DNA of 10,063 nucleotides. Source: Caldilinea sp. GTDB lineage: Bacteria > Chloroflexota > Anaerolineae > Caldilineales > Caldilineaceae. A model generated the notes under the pieces. The model was not told the DNA's origin. It was given only the letters and a program-made list of their open reading frames with translations, and searched no databases. Positions 1 through 5,989 of this stretch are shown piece after piece (within the stretch, counting starts at the first letter, position 1; the number at the start of each line of letters is the position of its first letter). The stretch lies in NCBI GenBank assembly GCA_026389955.1, contig JAPLGY010000245.1:3255-13317 (forward strand), given 5' to 3'. The translations under genes were made by a program, and so were the position numbers.

Positions 1-363
1 GGTCTGTTTGGAAACGCAACTGAGGTAGACGCCAAAGGGTTGCAGAGAGATCTCGACAACCTGCTGGCAGAGGGTGAGCAAGTTGTCCGGGCATTCAAGA
101 TTACGCGCGACCTGTTCGTATTTACAGACAAGCGTCTGATCTTGATTGACAAGCAGGGGATGACAGGCAGAAAGGCAGAATACCATTCCATTCCCTATAA
201 ATCCATCAGCCATTTCTCTGTCGAAACTGCCGGTGCATTTGACATGGATGCCGAGATGAAGATTTATATTTCGAGCAACTCAACGCCGATTGAGCGGGAG
301 TTCAAGAAAGGAACCGACATCGTCGGCGTGCAGAAGGTTCTGGCACAGTATGTATTGCGCTAG
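1..363 (+). CDS. PH-domain protein (bacterial PH, YokE/YvbH-like), lacking only its start codon
   Basis: The frame is open from base 1 to the TAG at 361-363 and gives 120 residues beginning GLFGNATEVDAKGLQRDL. Small PH-domain proteins of this family, as I recall them, begin MGLFGN, so the start codon probably lies just left of the window; the TTG at 40 would cut off a conserved N-terminus. The body shows the family pattern: a predicted helix, then beta strands around FVFTDKRLILIDKQG, HSIPYKSISHFSVETAG and MKIYIS, ending with a helix at VQKVLAQYVL. Bacterial PH domains of this kind are soluble, compact, and usually of unknown ligand. No promoter is visible because the upstream region is outside the window. 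A strong hairpin follows 61 bases after the stop. Family assignment is confident; function is not known. Confidence 0.85.
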   Translation, partial: GLFGNATEVDAKGLQRDLDNLLAEGEQVVRAFKITRDLFVFTDKRLILIDKQGMTGRKAEYHSIPYKSISHFSVETAGAFDMDAEMKIYISSNSTPIEREFKKGTDIVGVQKVLAQYVLR

Positions 364-424
364 GTGAATTGCTGCGGTGGGGTGACGCAAGCCAGCCTAG
401 GTATTGGTGCCATCACCACAAATG

Positions 425-465
425 TCGCCCCCCAATCCTCCGGTCTGCTGGGGGATTGGGGGCGA
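425..465. terminator. Strong GC-rich hairpin downstream of the PH-domain gene
   Basis: Arms 425-441 and 450-465 pair over 16 base pairs, one of them a T-G wobble, with a single bulged C at 433 and an 8-base loop (442-449). The motif CCCCAATCC faces GGATTGGGG. It lies 61 bases past the PH stop and has no T-run after it. It could halt transcription in a factor-dependent way, stabilise the mRNA 3' end, or be a copy of a dispersed palindromic repeat. The pairing is read directly; the role is inference. Confidence 0.5.
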
Positions 466-492
466 GACCGAGCCACTACCCCAGGCTCAATT

Positions 493-522
493 TTGACTTT
501 GAGTTCCAACATGACTCAAAAT
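493..522 (+). promoter_or_regulatory. Possible relic promoter overlapping a palindrome, upstream of the SWIM pseudogene
   Basis: TTGACT (493-498) and CAAAAT (517-522) are separated by 18 bases; they match the sigma-70 consensus at five and four of six positions. Inside lies an inverted repeat TTTGAGT (498-504) / ACTCAAA (514-520) with a 9-base loop, placed between the two boxes as an operator would be. A ribosome binding site AAAAGG (541-546) and the ATG at 555 follow at normal distances. The element is plausible only as a leftover, because the gene it served is broken. Confidence 0.35.
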
Positions 523-554
523 GTCGAACGTGACGATCCAAAAAGGTGCCAACC

Positions 555-1211
555 ATGCAAGTGATCGGCTCGTTTACTGAAGCCGACATCCGTGCCGGCA
601 CCTCTGGGCAATCCTTCAGCCGAGGGATGAGCGACTACGAAACGAAGTGGCCGTCACACTCCCCTGCGCTGTACAACGCCGGTCGCTGCCGGTAAATCGC
701 CGGCACCACTGCCGCGTGTCGATGTGGAGACCATCCGGCGTGACATGCGGCGCAGGTTTCGTCAGGCTGCCGGCGGCTGTGGGAGCGGCTGTGGGAGCGG
801 CCGTCGCGGCGAGTACGGGTACAGCTGCGACGAGTTCTACATCGACGCTGCCGTCATCATCGAACCCGCTGTACAGGCTGCCGACGCGCTGTTAAACAGC
901 GGCGCTCCGACCGGCACCGTTACGTTGCTTACGGACGTGATCGCCGAGTGAAGCGAGTGCATCGCCGATCTGGAAGAGTGGGTATACGAGAGCAACCAGG
1001 ATGCCTTCGACGAAGCAGCCAGGGAGTTTAACGCCTTGTTGGCCGAAAGCCTGCTCAGTCTGCCGCTGACAGCCGACGAACGCAAAGTATGGCGTGCCCG
1101 CATCGACGAATTGGAGGACGAAACGATCGATCTGTCCATCTCCCGCACGGCGCTTGAACAGGGGGGGACTATCTGCCTTTGGTGGCGGCATTGCAAGGAA
1201 ACATCACAGAG
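555..1211 (+). pseudogene. Degraded SWIM-type zinc-finger family gene (5' part)
   Basis: Reading from ATG 555 (ribosome binding site AAAAGG, 8-base spacing) gives FTEADIRAGTSGQSFSRGMSDY, the typical opening of SWIM zinc-finger proteins. Homology then shifts frame near 636-641 to RNEVAVTLPCAVQRRSL, which fits the family's continuation. The cysteine/histidine zinc motif that should follow is absent, so an internal deletion is inferred. A third frame resumes at about 712 with DVETIRRDMRRRFRQAA and continues through IDAAVIIEPAVQAADALL, is cut by a TGA at 949-951, continues as IADLEEWVYESNQDAF and LPLTADERKVWRARIDELE, and shifts again at a run of seven G (1161-1167) into DYLPLVAALQGNITEK. The rest of the gene is missing, replaced by TnpB sequence. 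Identification rests on remembered family sequence patterns. The gene cannot make a functional zinc-binding protein. Confidence 0.7.
775..798 (+). repeat. Tandem 12-base duplication inside the SWIM pseudogene
   Basis: The unit GGCTGTGGGAGC occurs twice in a row (775-786, 787-798) and would encode GCGS twice. It looks like replication slippage in a sequence no longer under selection, or an expansion in a low-complexity linker. Confidence 0.7.
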
Positions 1212-1382
1212 AAGGCGCGAATGAAGGTCGCCAGGCTGCATATGCAGGTGGCAAACGTGCGGAGGGACGCGCACAACAAGGCGGCGCGCGCCATCATCGA
1301 CAAGCGTCCGTCGGTTCTCGTCATCGAGGATTTGAACGTCAAGGGCATGTTCAAGAACCGCCGTCTAGCGCGTGCGCTCGCA
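1212..1382 (+). pseudogene. IS200/IS605-family TnpB (OrfB) fragment, RuvC-II region only
   Basis: In the last frame of the SWIM relic the sequence changes to EKARMKVARLHMQVANVRRD followed by ARAIIDKRPSVLVIEDLNVKGM and KNRRLARALA. This is the central part of TnpB, the RNA-guided RuvC-like nuclease of IS200/IS605 elements: the helix ahead of RuvC-II and the RuvC-II motif itself with its catalytic glutamate (VIEDLN). The N-terminal half with the RuvC-I aspartate, and the C-terminal zinc finger with the RuvC-III aspartate, are absent. Homology stops abruptly at about 1382. The junction with SWIM sequence falls at about ITEKAR, where both parents could supply EKAR. No TnpA gene is seen. This is a dead fragment. 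Confidence 0.8.
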
Positions 1383-1428
1383 CCTTTGCTTGCTTTGGAT
1401 GTTATCGCCGTCTAAGCAAAGGCGATAA
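1383..1428. repeat. Two overlapping, mutually exclusive inverted repeats at the end of the TnpB fragment
   Basis: CCTTTGCTT (1383-1391) pairs perfectly with AAGCAAAGG (1414-1422), and TTATCGCC (1402-1409) pairs perfectly with GGCGATAA (1421-1428), followed by more A. The right arms share 1421-1422 and the helices interlock, so a nested pair is not possible; a pseudoknot or two alternative folds is. The position exactly where TnpB homology ends suggests a remnant of an element end, but this is inference. The remaining stretch to 1697 holds no recognisable gene, only the promoter-like boxes listed separately. Confidence 0.45.
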
Positions 1429-1609
1429 AAAAACTGACCAAGAGCAGCGAGGCGACGAGCCACCTGGCATCAATCCACACCTTGCTCAAGTGCACATCCG
1501 CTCCCGGTATAATTTTCAAACGGACTCTCAGGCAAACATCACAGATGAATGTGCGTGTGCAGCGCCCCAGCGGGACGTCTGAACCTGGCGGCTGTGTTGC
1601 CAATGTGAG

Positions 1610-1639
1610 TTGCCGGAGTCGAACCGGTCAGGATATAAT
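1610..1639 (+). promoter_or_regulatory. Probable promoter of the DUF3782-like gene
   Basis: A perfect TATAAT (1634-1639) is preceded after 18 bases by TTGCCG (1610-1615, four of six matches). Transcription would begin near 1646, leaving about 50 bases before the ATG at 1698. A second perfect TATAAT lies at 1508-1513, but its best upstream box (TTGCTC at 1482-1487) is 20 bases away and weaker. The gene's ribosome binding site AAAGGA is at 1684-1689, 8 bases before the start. Confidence 0.45.
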
Positions 1640-1697
1640 TTGTATCAGGGACAGGAACGGTGTGGCGACAACGCAGACCGTGTAAAGGATACCGTAG

Positions 1698-2333
1698 ATG
1701 CTTCACCAAACTACGATAGAAAAGCAGTTGAACGAAGTCTTCAGCCAACGGCAATCGACGGTCCTGGCTGGGGTTATTTCCGAAGCATACGACGAGTTGG
1801 TGCGCGCAAAGGATTTCAACGAACTCAAAGAGATCGTGCGTACGCTGGCCGTTGCCCAGCAGCGCACCGAGCAGCGTGTCGAGGAACTGGCCGTTGCCCA
1901 GCAGCGCACCGAGCGAGCGCTGGAGCATCTGTCGCGTCAGGTCGGCGGCCTCAGCAACCGGCTGGGTGGTGACCTGGAAGACGTGGCCTATGCCGCCATC
2001 CAGGATGTGTTGAAACGTGAACTCGGCTGGAATGTCGGCAGGCTTGGTCCGAGTTGGCAACAATGGAATGGCAAGAAGGAGGAAGTCGACGTATTGGGCA
2101 CGGCGACCGATCCGAGCCGCCCGCACGAAAAGATCTGGATCGTCGGTGAGGTAAAGTTCAACCTGACCGTCAAGGATGTCGAACGGTTCGCCAAAAAAGT
2201 CTCCCGCGCGCGCAGCCATTTGGCGGGCGAGATGTTGGCTGTCTGCTTCTGCTACCGTGCACGCCCCGAAGTCGAAGAAGCAGCGACGCGCAACGGGATG
2301 CGCATGGTCTACTCGTACGGGCGGTTCGTGTAA
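1698..2333 (+). CDS. DUF3782-like coiled-coil protein with PD-(D/E)XK nuclease-type fold
   Basis: The 211-residue protein has three parts. Residues 1-48 are helical. Residues 50-88 form a coiled coil containing two copies of a 14-residue repeat, LAVAQQRTEQRVEE and LAVAQQRTERALEH. The C-terminal domain from about 90 begins GGDLEDVAYAAI and carries a PD-(D/E)XK signature: D131 in EEVDVLG, then E151 and K153 in VGEVKFN, with an upstream glutamate at E94; it closes with the conserved YSYGRF. Such proteins are abundant, often multicopy, in Chloroflexi and cyanobacteria and have no established biological role. The residues for metal-dependent DNA cleavage are all present, so nuclease activity is possible but unproven. 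The ATG at 1698 is chosen for its ribosome binding site. The gene stands alone between mobile-element debris and the convergent operon. Confidence 0.85.
   Translation: MLHQTTIEKQLNEVFSQRQSTVLAGVISEAYDELVRAKDFNELKEIVRTLAVAQQRTEQRVEELAVAQQRTERALEHLSRQVGGLSNRLGGDLEDVAYAAIQDVLKRELGWNVGRLGPSWQQWNGKKEEVDVLGTATDPSRPHEKIWIVGEVKFNLTVKDVERFAKKVSRARSHLAGEMLAVCFCYRARPEVEEAATRNGMRMVYSYGRFV
1845..1914 (+). repeat. Direct repeat encoding the coiled-coil units, 28 identical bases at 42-base period
   Basis: Bases 1845-1872 and 1887-1914 are identical over 28 bases. The period of 42 bases equals 14 codons, two heptads, so copy number can change without breaking the frame or the coiled-coil register. Identity including third codon positions points to a recent duplication or gene conversion. 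Confidence 0.85.
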
Positions 2334-2418
2334 GCACCCTCCAAAAGCAAGGTGCAGCGACAAAACTACATCGGTGTGTGCCCCACCATCCAGCAGGCCG
2401 TACACGTTGACCATCTAC

Positions 2419-2478
2419 CGCCCGACGACGTAGATACCAGCGGGCGACTTGCTCTGAGCCAGGGCCATCACACGCCCT
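2419..2478. terminator. Two small hairpins between convergent genes
   Basis: AGGGC (2461-2465) / GCCCT (2474-2478), loop 8, starts within the stop codon of the ATP-grasp gene on the minus strand. CGCCCG (2419-2424) / CGGGCG (2441-2446), loop 16, follows, with an alternative pairing ATCTAC (2413-2418) / GTAGAT (2430-2435). Neither has a T-run, so intrinsic termination is doubtful. Otherwise I see no gene in 2334-2476. Confidence 0.3.
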
Positions 2479-3718
2479 ACTCTCCGTTCCATTCGATGTC
2501 ATCGGTCGAAGCTTCCACGGCACTCAGCCCGCAGCGCCATGCTCGGGCCAACAACTCGGCAACGGCGATTCCTTGCCACAGCCCCGGGAGCGGGTCATGT
2601 GCGGTGAAGATGACCTCGCGGCTGGTGCACAGGGTGGCCAGCCAGCGACGCAGTTCTGGCCACGACCGCACGGCGGGCAGCGCATAGAAAAGCATTGCCA
2701 GCATGAGCATCGAGGGTCTTTGCACCGACGGTGTCAGCCAGGGGCCAGGGGGCAGGCCCAGGAATGTCTCTGCAAAGCCCGGTGTTCCGGCAAAAAGGTG
2801 AACACCGCTCGTCGTGCGCGGGTTGCACTCAATGGCAAAGAGACCAGGTTCACCGCCTTCACACGCATTCACCGCAGGTTCGATAAAGTCAAAGGCGATC
2901 TGGCCGCTGAATTGGTTCTGCTCGACAAAACGGTGTACCCAAGCCAAGATCGCCCCATGGTCCAGATGCTGAAAGACGATGGCCGGGCTGCCATCTGACG
3001 CTGACCCGGCGCGGAAATCGACCGCATAGGTTGTGTGGGCGGCAAGCTGCCCGGCGTGGGCCACGCTGTAGGTGCAAAATTGCCGTCCCCGCACAAATTG
3101 TTGGGCAACCCACGGTGAGGTCGGGCGGATCTGGCGCAGCGCCTGCGTGAAGGCAGCCTGCGTGACGCCCGCATTCGTTGGCACGCGCCCCCCCCGAAGC
3201 GGTGTCGGCATCAGGGTCTTGGTGGCAAAACGCGAATAGGCCGGCTTCAGCACCACCTCCGCCATGCCATCCCAGTTGCGGGCGGCGAGCGCATGCAGCT
3301 CCTGCGGTGTGGTCAACACGACCGTCTTGGGGACTGTAAGTCCGTAGGTGCGCGCCAGCGCAGCGAAAGCGCCTTTGTCGTGCAGCTGCCGCAGGTGCTC
3401 GATCCCCTCCGCAAAAATTGCACAGTGCGCGGAGAGCTGTGCGCGCCCTCTGGCCACCCAAAATAGCTCCTCACAGGTGGGCAAGAGCAGATCAATCTTC
3501 TCCCGGCAGAGGATGGCGCATAAGGCTTGAATGTAGGCATCGGGGGCGCGGTTGGGCGGAGGGACCTGATAGTTGCGCGCAATGGCGCGCGAAGGCCGCG
3601 TCAGATGACAACGCAGGCTTTCGGCCATAAAGACCACATGGCCGGCGGCAGCAAACATACGGGCCAATTCCAGGGTTGCCGGAGCACGCCCGCCGGTGAG
3701 CAGGATGCGAGCCACCAT
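2477..3718 (-). CDS. ATP-grasp carboxylate-amine ligase family protein
   Basis: The 413-residue protein has the ATP-grasp architecture. An N-terminal nucleotide-fold domain begins MVARILLTGGRAPATLELAR. The ATP-binding part includes VVLKPAYSRFATKT (lysine near 158) and the hinge segment PWVAQQFVRGRQF (about 202-214). The metal-binding end is AIECNPRTTSG (E297, N299). Such enzymes activate a carboxylate as acyl-phosphate and join it to an amine or similar nucleophile in the cytoplasm. It is the last gene of the operon and likely adds an amino acid or amine to the operon's acyl product (inference). I chose ATG 3718 because homologous proteins start close to ILLTGG; a GGGAG lies only three bases upstream. 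A TTG at 3781 gives 21 more residues and overlaps the KAS III stop as TTGA, so it remains possible. The exact substrate cannot be read from sequence. Confidence 0.8.
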   Translation of the reverse strand: MVARILLTGGRAPATLELARMFAAAGHVVFMAESLRCHLTRPSRAIARNYQVPPPNRAPDAYIQALCAILCREKIDLLLPTCEELFWVARGRAQLSAHCAIFAEGIEHLRQLHDKGAFAALARTYGLTVPKTVVLTTPQELHALAARNWDGMAEVVLKPAYSRFATKTLMPTPLRGGRVPTNAGVTQAAFTQALRQIRPTSPWVAQQFVRGRQFCTYSVAHAGQLAAHTTYAVDFRAGSASDGSPAIVFQHLDHGAILAWVHRFVEQNQFSGQIAFDFIEPAVNACEGGEPGLFAIECNPRTTSGVHLFAGTPGFAETFLGLPPGPWLTPSVQRPSMLMLAMLFYALPAVRSWPELRRWLATLCTSREVIFTAHDPLPGLWQGIAVAELLARAWRCGLSAVEASTDDIEWNGE

Positions 3719-3777
3719 TATCTCCCGATCCAGTAATTCAATGAACAGACGTGTTGCAATCAGCCCTGCAATCACCT

Positions 3778-4788
3778 TCAATAGGTCAGGATCACGCCGC
3801 CCAAGGAGATCCCGGCCCCGGTGCCGACAAGAAGCGCTCTGTCTCCACGGCGGAGACGGCTCTGCCGCACCGCCTCATACAGCGTCACCGGGATCGAGGC
3901 GGCAATACAGTTGCCCAGCATGTCAAGGGTCCGCATAACTTTTGTGTCAGGCCATCCAAAAGCTCCCAGCATCTTCAGTCCCATCCGGCTTGCCTGGTGC
4001 GGGATCACAAGATCAATATTTTCGAGTCCATGAGAGAGGCCAGGCTGCAGCTGTTCCAGAAAGCCCATTCCATAGCGGCGGGTCAAGCGCAGCACGCCTG
4101 GGCCATCCATATGAAAGAGGTTGTGTTCGGGGCGCAGCGCTGGATTGTTGGGATGCAGCCGCGTGCCGCCGCCGGGCAGCGCTGCCAGATCAGCGCCTTC
4201 GCTGTAGGTTTCAAACCGTGCACGGTGGATGGCCGGCGACACGCCACTCCACGGCTGCGGGGGCGCGGTCACCACTGCGGCGGCGGCTGCATCCCCAAAG
4301 AGGGTAAAATTTTCTGGCTCACGCACATTGAGCGCTGCCGAACTGATTTCGGTGCTCACGATCAAGATGGAACGGTAGCGTCCAGCCGCGATCAGGGTCG
4401 CGCTGATGTCGAGGGCAACCAGGAAGCTCATGCAGGTTGCATGGATACTCATGGCCGGGATTCCAGCAGCGCGCACGCCCAGTTGCCGTTGGATCAGCAC
4501 GCCAGTGTCGGGGATTGACTGTTCTGGCGTTCCCGATGCGTTGAGGATCAGGTCGATGTCGGCCAGCGTCATTCTGGCGTCGTCGAGCGCCTCGCGCGCA
4601 GCTTGTGCGCCCATATAGGAGCTGGTCTCATCTGTCACGCGGTGGCGCTGGTGGACGCCCGTATAGCGCGCAATCCATCCCGCAGCCAGCCCATGCTCGG
4701 CCTCCAATTCCTCATTGGTGACAATCCGCGTCGGCAGATAGCGCCCGACACCAGCGATCAGCAGCGGCAAATTTGTGTGCGTGCTCAA
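3778..4788 (-). CDS. KAS III / OleA-like thiolase-superfamily condensing enzyme
   Basis: This 336-residue protein is a complete ketoacyl-ACP synthase III family member. The catalytic triad is visible: C119 in HATCMSFL, H264 in VIPHQAS and N293 in LGNCIAAS. Other family marks are FGDAAAAAVV (164-173) and GTGAGISLGG (322-331). KAS III enzymes perform Claisen condensations on acyl-CoA or acyl-ACP. In the Ole pathway OleA joins two fatty acyl-CoAs head to head into a 2-alkyl-3-ketoacid. With OleC- and OleD-like partners in the same operon, an OleA-type reaction is the best guess, though a malonyl-type condensation cannot be excluded. The start is TTG at 4788: an in-frame TAA lies at 4792-4794, just upstream, and AGGGGA sits six bases ahead. 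A 19-codon leader frame ends over this TTG. Confidence 0.88.
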   Translation of the reverse strand: MSTHTNLPLLIAGVGRYLPTRIVTNEELEAEHGLAAGWIARYTGVHQRHRVTDETSSYMGAQAAREALDDARMTLADIDLILNASGTPEQSIPDTGVLIQRQLGVRAAGIPAMSIHATCMSFLVALDISATLIAAGRYRSILIVSTEISSAALNVREPENFTLFGDAAAAAVVTAPPQPWSGVSPAIHRARFETYSEGADLAALPGGGTRLHPNNPALRPEHNLFHMDGPGVLRLTRRYGMGFLEQLQPGLSHGLENIDLVIPHQASRMGLKMLGAFGWPDTKVMRTLDMLGNCIAASIPVTLYEAVRQSRLRRGDRALLVGTGAGISLGGVILTY

Positions 4789-4854
4789 CGTTTATCCCCT
4801 TTTGTTTTTTCGAGCCCGATGCGTTGTGCCGGTCTCTTCCGCAACGACCTCCTT
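4785..4854 (-). promoter_or_regulatory. Consensus ribosome binding site and 19-codon coupling frame between acyltransferase and KAS III genes
   Basis: On the minus strand the stop codon of the acyltransferase gene runs into AAGGAGGT (4854-4847), a full Shine-Dalgarno match, yet the next gene starts 60 bases later. From TTG 4844 a frame LRKRPAQRIGLEKTKGDKR ends with a TGA at 4787-4785 that overlaps the KAS III TTG start (TTGA). This could be a translated leader that feeds ribosomes to the KAS III start, matching the overlaps at other operon junctions. The spacing from GGAGG to the TTG is only three bases, which argues for caution. Confidence 0.4.
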
Positions 4855-5989
4855 AGAAGCCATAGTGGCGAAAGAGCGGCACGGCAACCTTGTCCGCCAG
4901 CACTTTGAGCAGCGTCCAGGGGAGCCGCCGCGCCGCCGGCAGGTGGCGGTCATACACTGCGTTGTACTCAATTGTGGCGACGCCGCCGCGCAGTCGCTTG
5001 AACGGGCCGACCCCGGCGCTGGCGTGCACCAACAACCCGCGCTCCTCCCCTTCGAGCAGCGTCTTGAGGCTCAACAGGCGATAGAGCGCCAGCTCTTGCG
5101 GCAATCGAGTGTCATAGCCAAAGAAGGGCTGGGTCATCACCCCGTTGCGGACAAAATAGCCCACCACGCCATCGATACACCCTTCCCTCACAAGCGCCCA
5201 CAGGGTCAAAAGCTGGCGCTCAAGCGCGATGCGCACGAAATTTTCGGTAAATTGCGGGTTGTACGTGGAATACTTTTCCAGATAAAGCAACCTGTAGAGC
5301 TCGCACAGGCGCGGGATCGCCGCCGCCCCCAGTTCACGTGCATCCACAAAGCGATACTGGCTGCGCCGCATCACACTGCGATCCACCTTGAACTGTTTTT
5401 TGGTGCGTGCGACCCAGGGATCTTGATAGTAGACTTGACGGCTGAGCACCATCCGGTAGCCGCACCGGCTCAAGGTATCCAGCAGCTGAGGGTTGCGATA
5501 GCCATCCACCGATCGAAAGATCACCGGCCGGTCGGGAAAGTAGCCGGGCAGTGCCTCGGCAAGCTCCACGATCTGCGCAGGCTCGATCGCCGGGTAGAGA
5601 TTGGTGGACAGCAGCCAATTGTTGACATACACCACCCGATCCAACTCCTGCCGTCGGAGAAAGGCCGCTAGAGGCCGCAGCAGCAGCCGGATCAGGCGTT
5701 CTGCTGCCGGGTTACCCAGTCGTTCGACTTCCTCGAAACCGCCATAGGAAACATAATGGCTATAGGGTGAGCAGACGTAGCTGTTTGCCGGGTGGAAGTC
5801 GCTCAACGTGAGCGGCAGCACAAGATCCCCAACCTGGGCCACGCGCAATTCGGTGTTGTAGACGTTGGCAATCAAACGATGCGGCGCCTGCTCGAAAAAG
5901 GGGGTCAGATAGGCGCGGGCATAGCGTCCATCGTAGCTGTCAGGCCACGCCACCTCTGCCTGGTGTGAATAGAGTTGTACCGGACTCAT
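4853..5989 (-). CDS. GNAT / FemAB-like acyltransferase
   Basis: The 378-residue protein resembles the acyl-CoA N-acyltransferase superfamily in its C-terminal half. Strand-forming segments LTLWALVREGCIDGVVGYFV (261-280) and MTQPFFGYDT are followed by a helix ALYRLLSLKTLL and the segment ASAGVGPFKRLRGG (323-336), where GNAT/FemAB enzymes bind the acyl donor or substrate. The N-terminal half (1-190), with NSYVCSPYSHYVSYGG, has no function I can name but fits a duplicated GNAT-like domain. The enzyme probably transfers an acyl or aminoacyl group to an amine in the pathway made by this operon (inference). Its ATG overlaps the stop codon of the MBL gene as ATGA, so the two are translationally coupled. 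There are no signal peptide or membrane segments, so it is cytoplasmic. Confidence 0.75.
   Translation of the reverse strand: MSPVQLYSHQAEVAWPDSYDGRYARAYLTPFFEQAPHRLIANVYNTELRVAQVGDLVLPLTLSDFHPANSYVCSPYSHYVSYGGFEEVERLGNPAAERLIRLLLRPLAAFLRRQELDRVVYVNNWLLSTNLYPAIEPAQIVELAEALPGYFPDRPVIFRSVDGYRNPQLLDTLSRCGYRMVLSRQVYYQDPWVARTKKQFKVDRSVMRRSQYRFVDARELGAAAIPRLCELYRLLYLEKYSTYNPQFTENFVRIALERQLLTLWALVREGCIDGVVGYFVRNGVMTQPFFGYDTRLPQELALYRLLSLKTLLEGEERGLLVHASAGVGPFKRLRGGVATIEYNAVYDRHLPAARRLPWTLLKVLADKVAVPLFRHYGF

Noticed and set aside
837..1274. Minus-strand frame of 145 codons
   Set aside because: It is antisense to the SWIM relic, is rich in serine and arginine, and has no recognisable motif.
1610..1632. 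On the minus strand, GGTTCGACTCCGG resembles a tRNA T-arm
   Set aside because: The stem is only four pairs with a mismatch beyond it, and no matching acceptor, anticodon or D arm is found in the neighbouring bases, so no tRNA or clear attachment site is supported.
1539..2414. Minus-strand frame of 291 codons
   Set aside because: It lies opposite the well-supported DUF3782-like gene, shows no family motif, and its open length is explained by the codon bias of the other strand.
3751..4518. Plus-strand frame of 255 codons
   Set aside because: It is antisense to the KAS III gene, whose catalytic triad is complete; the translated product looks like a shadow rich in R, H and Q.
4775..5671. Plus-strand frame of 298 codons
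   Set aside because: It is antisense to the acyltransferase gene, with no recognisable domain and no good ribosome binding site.
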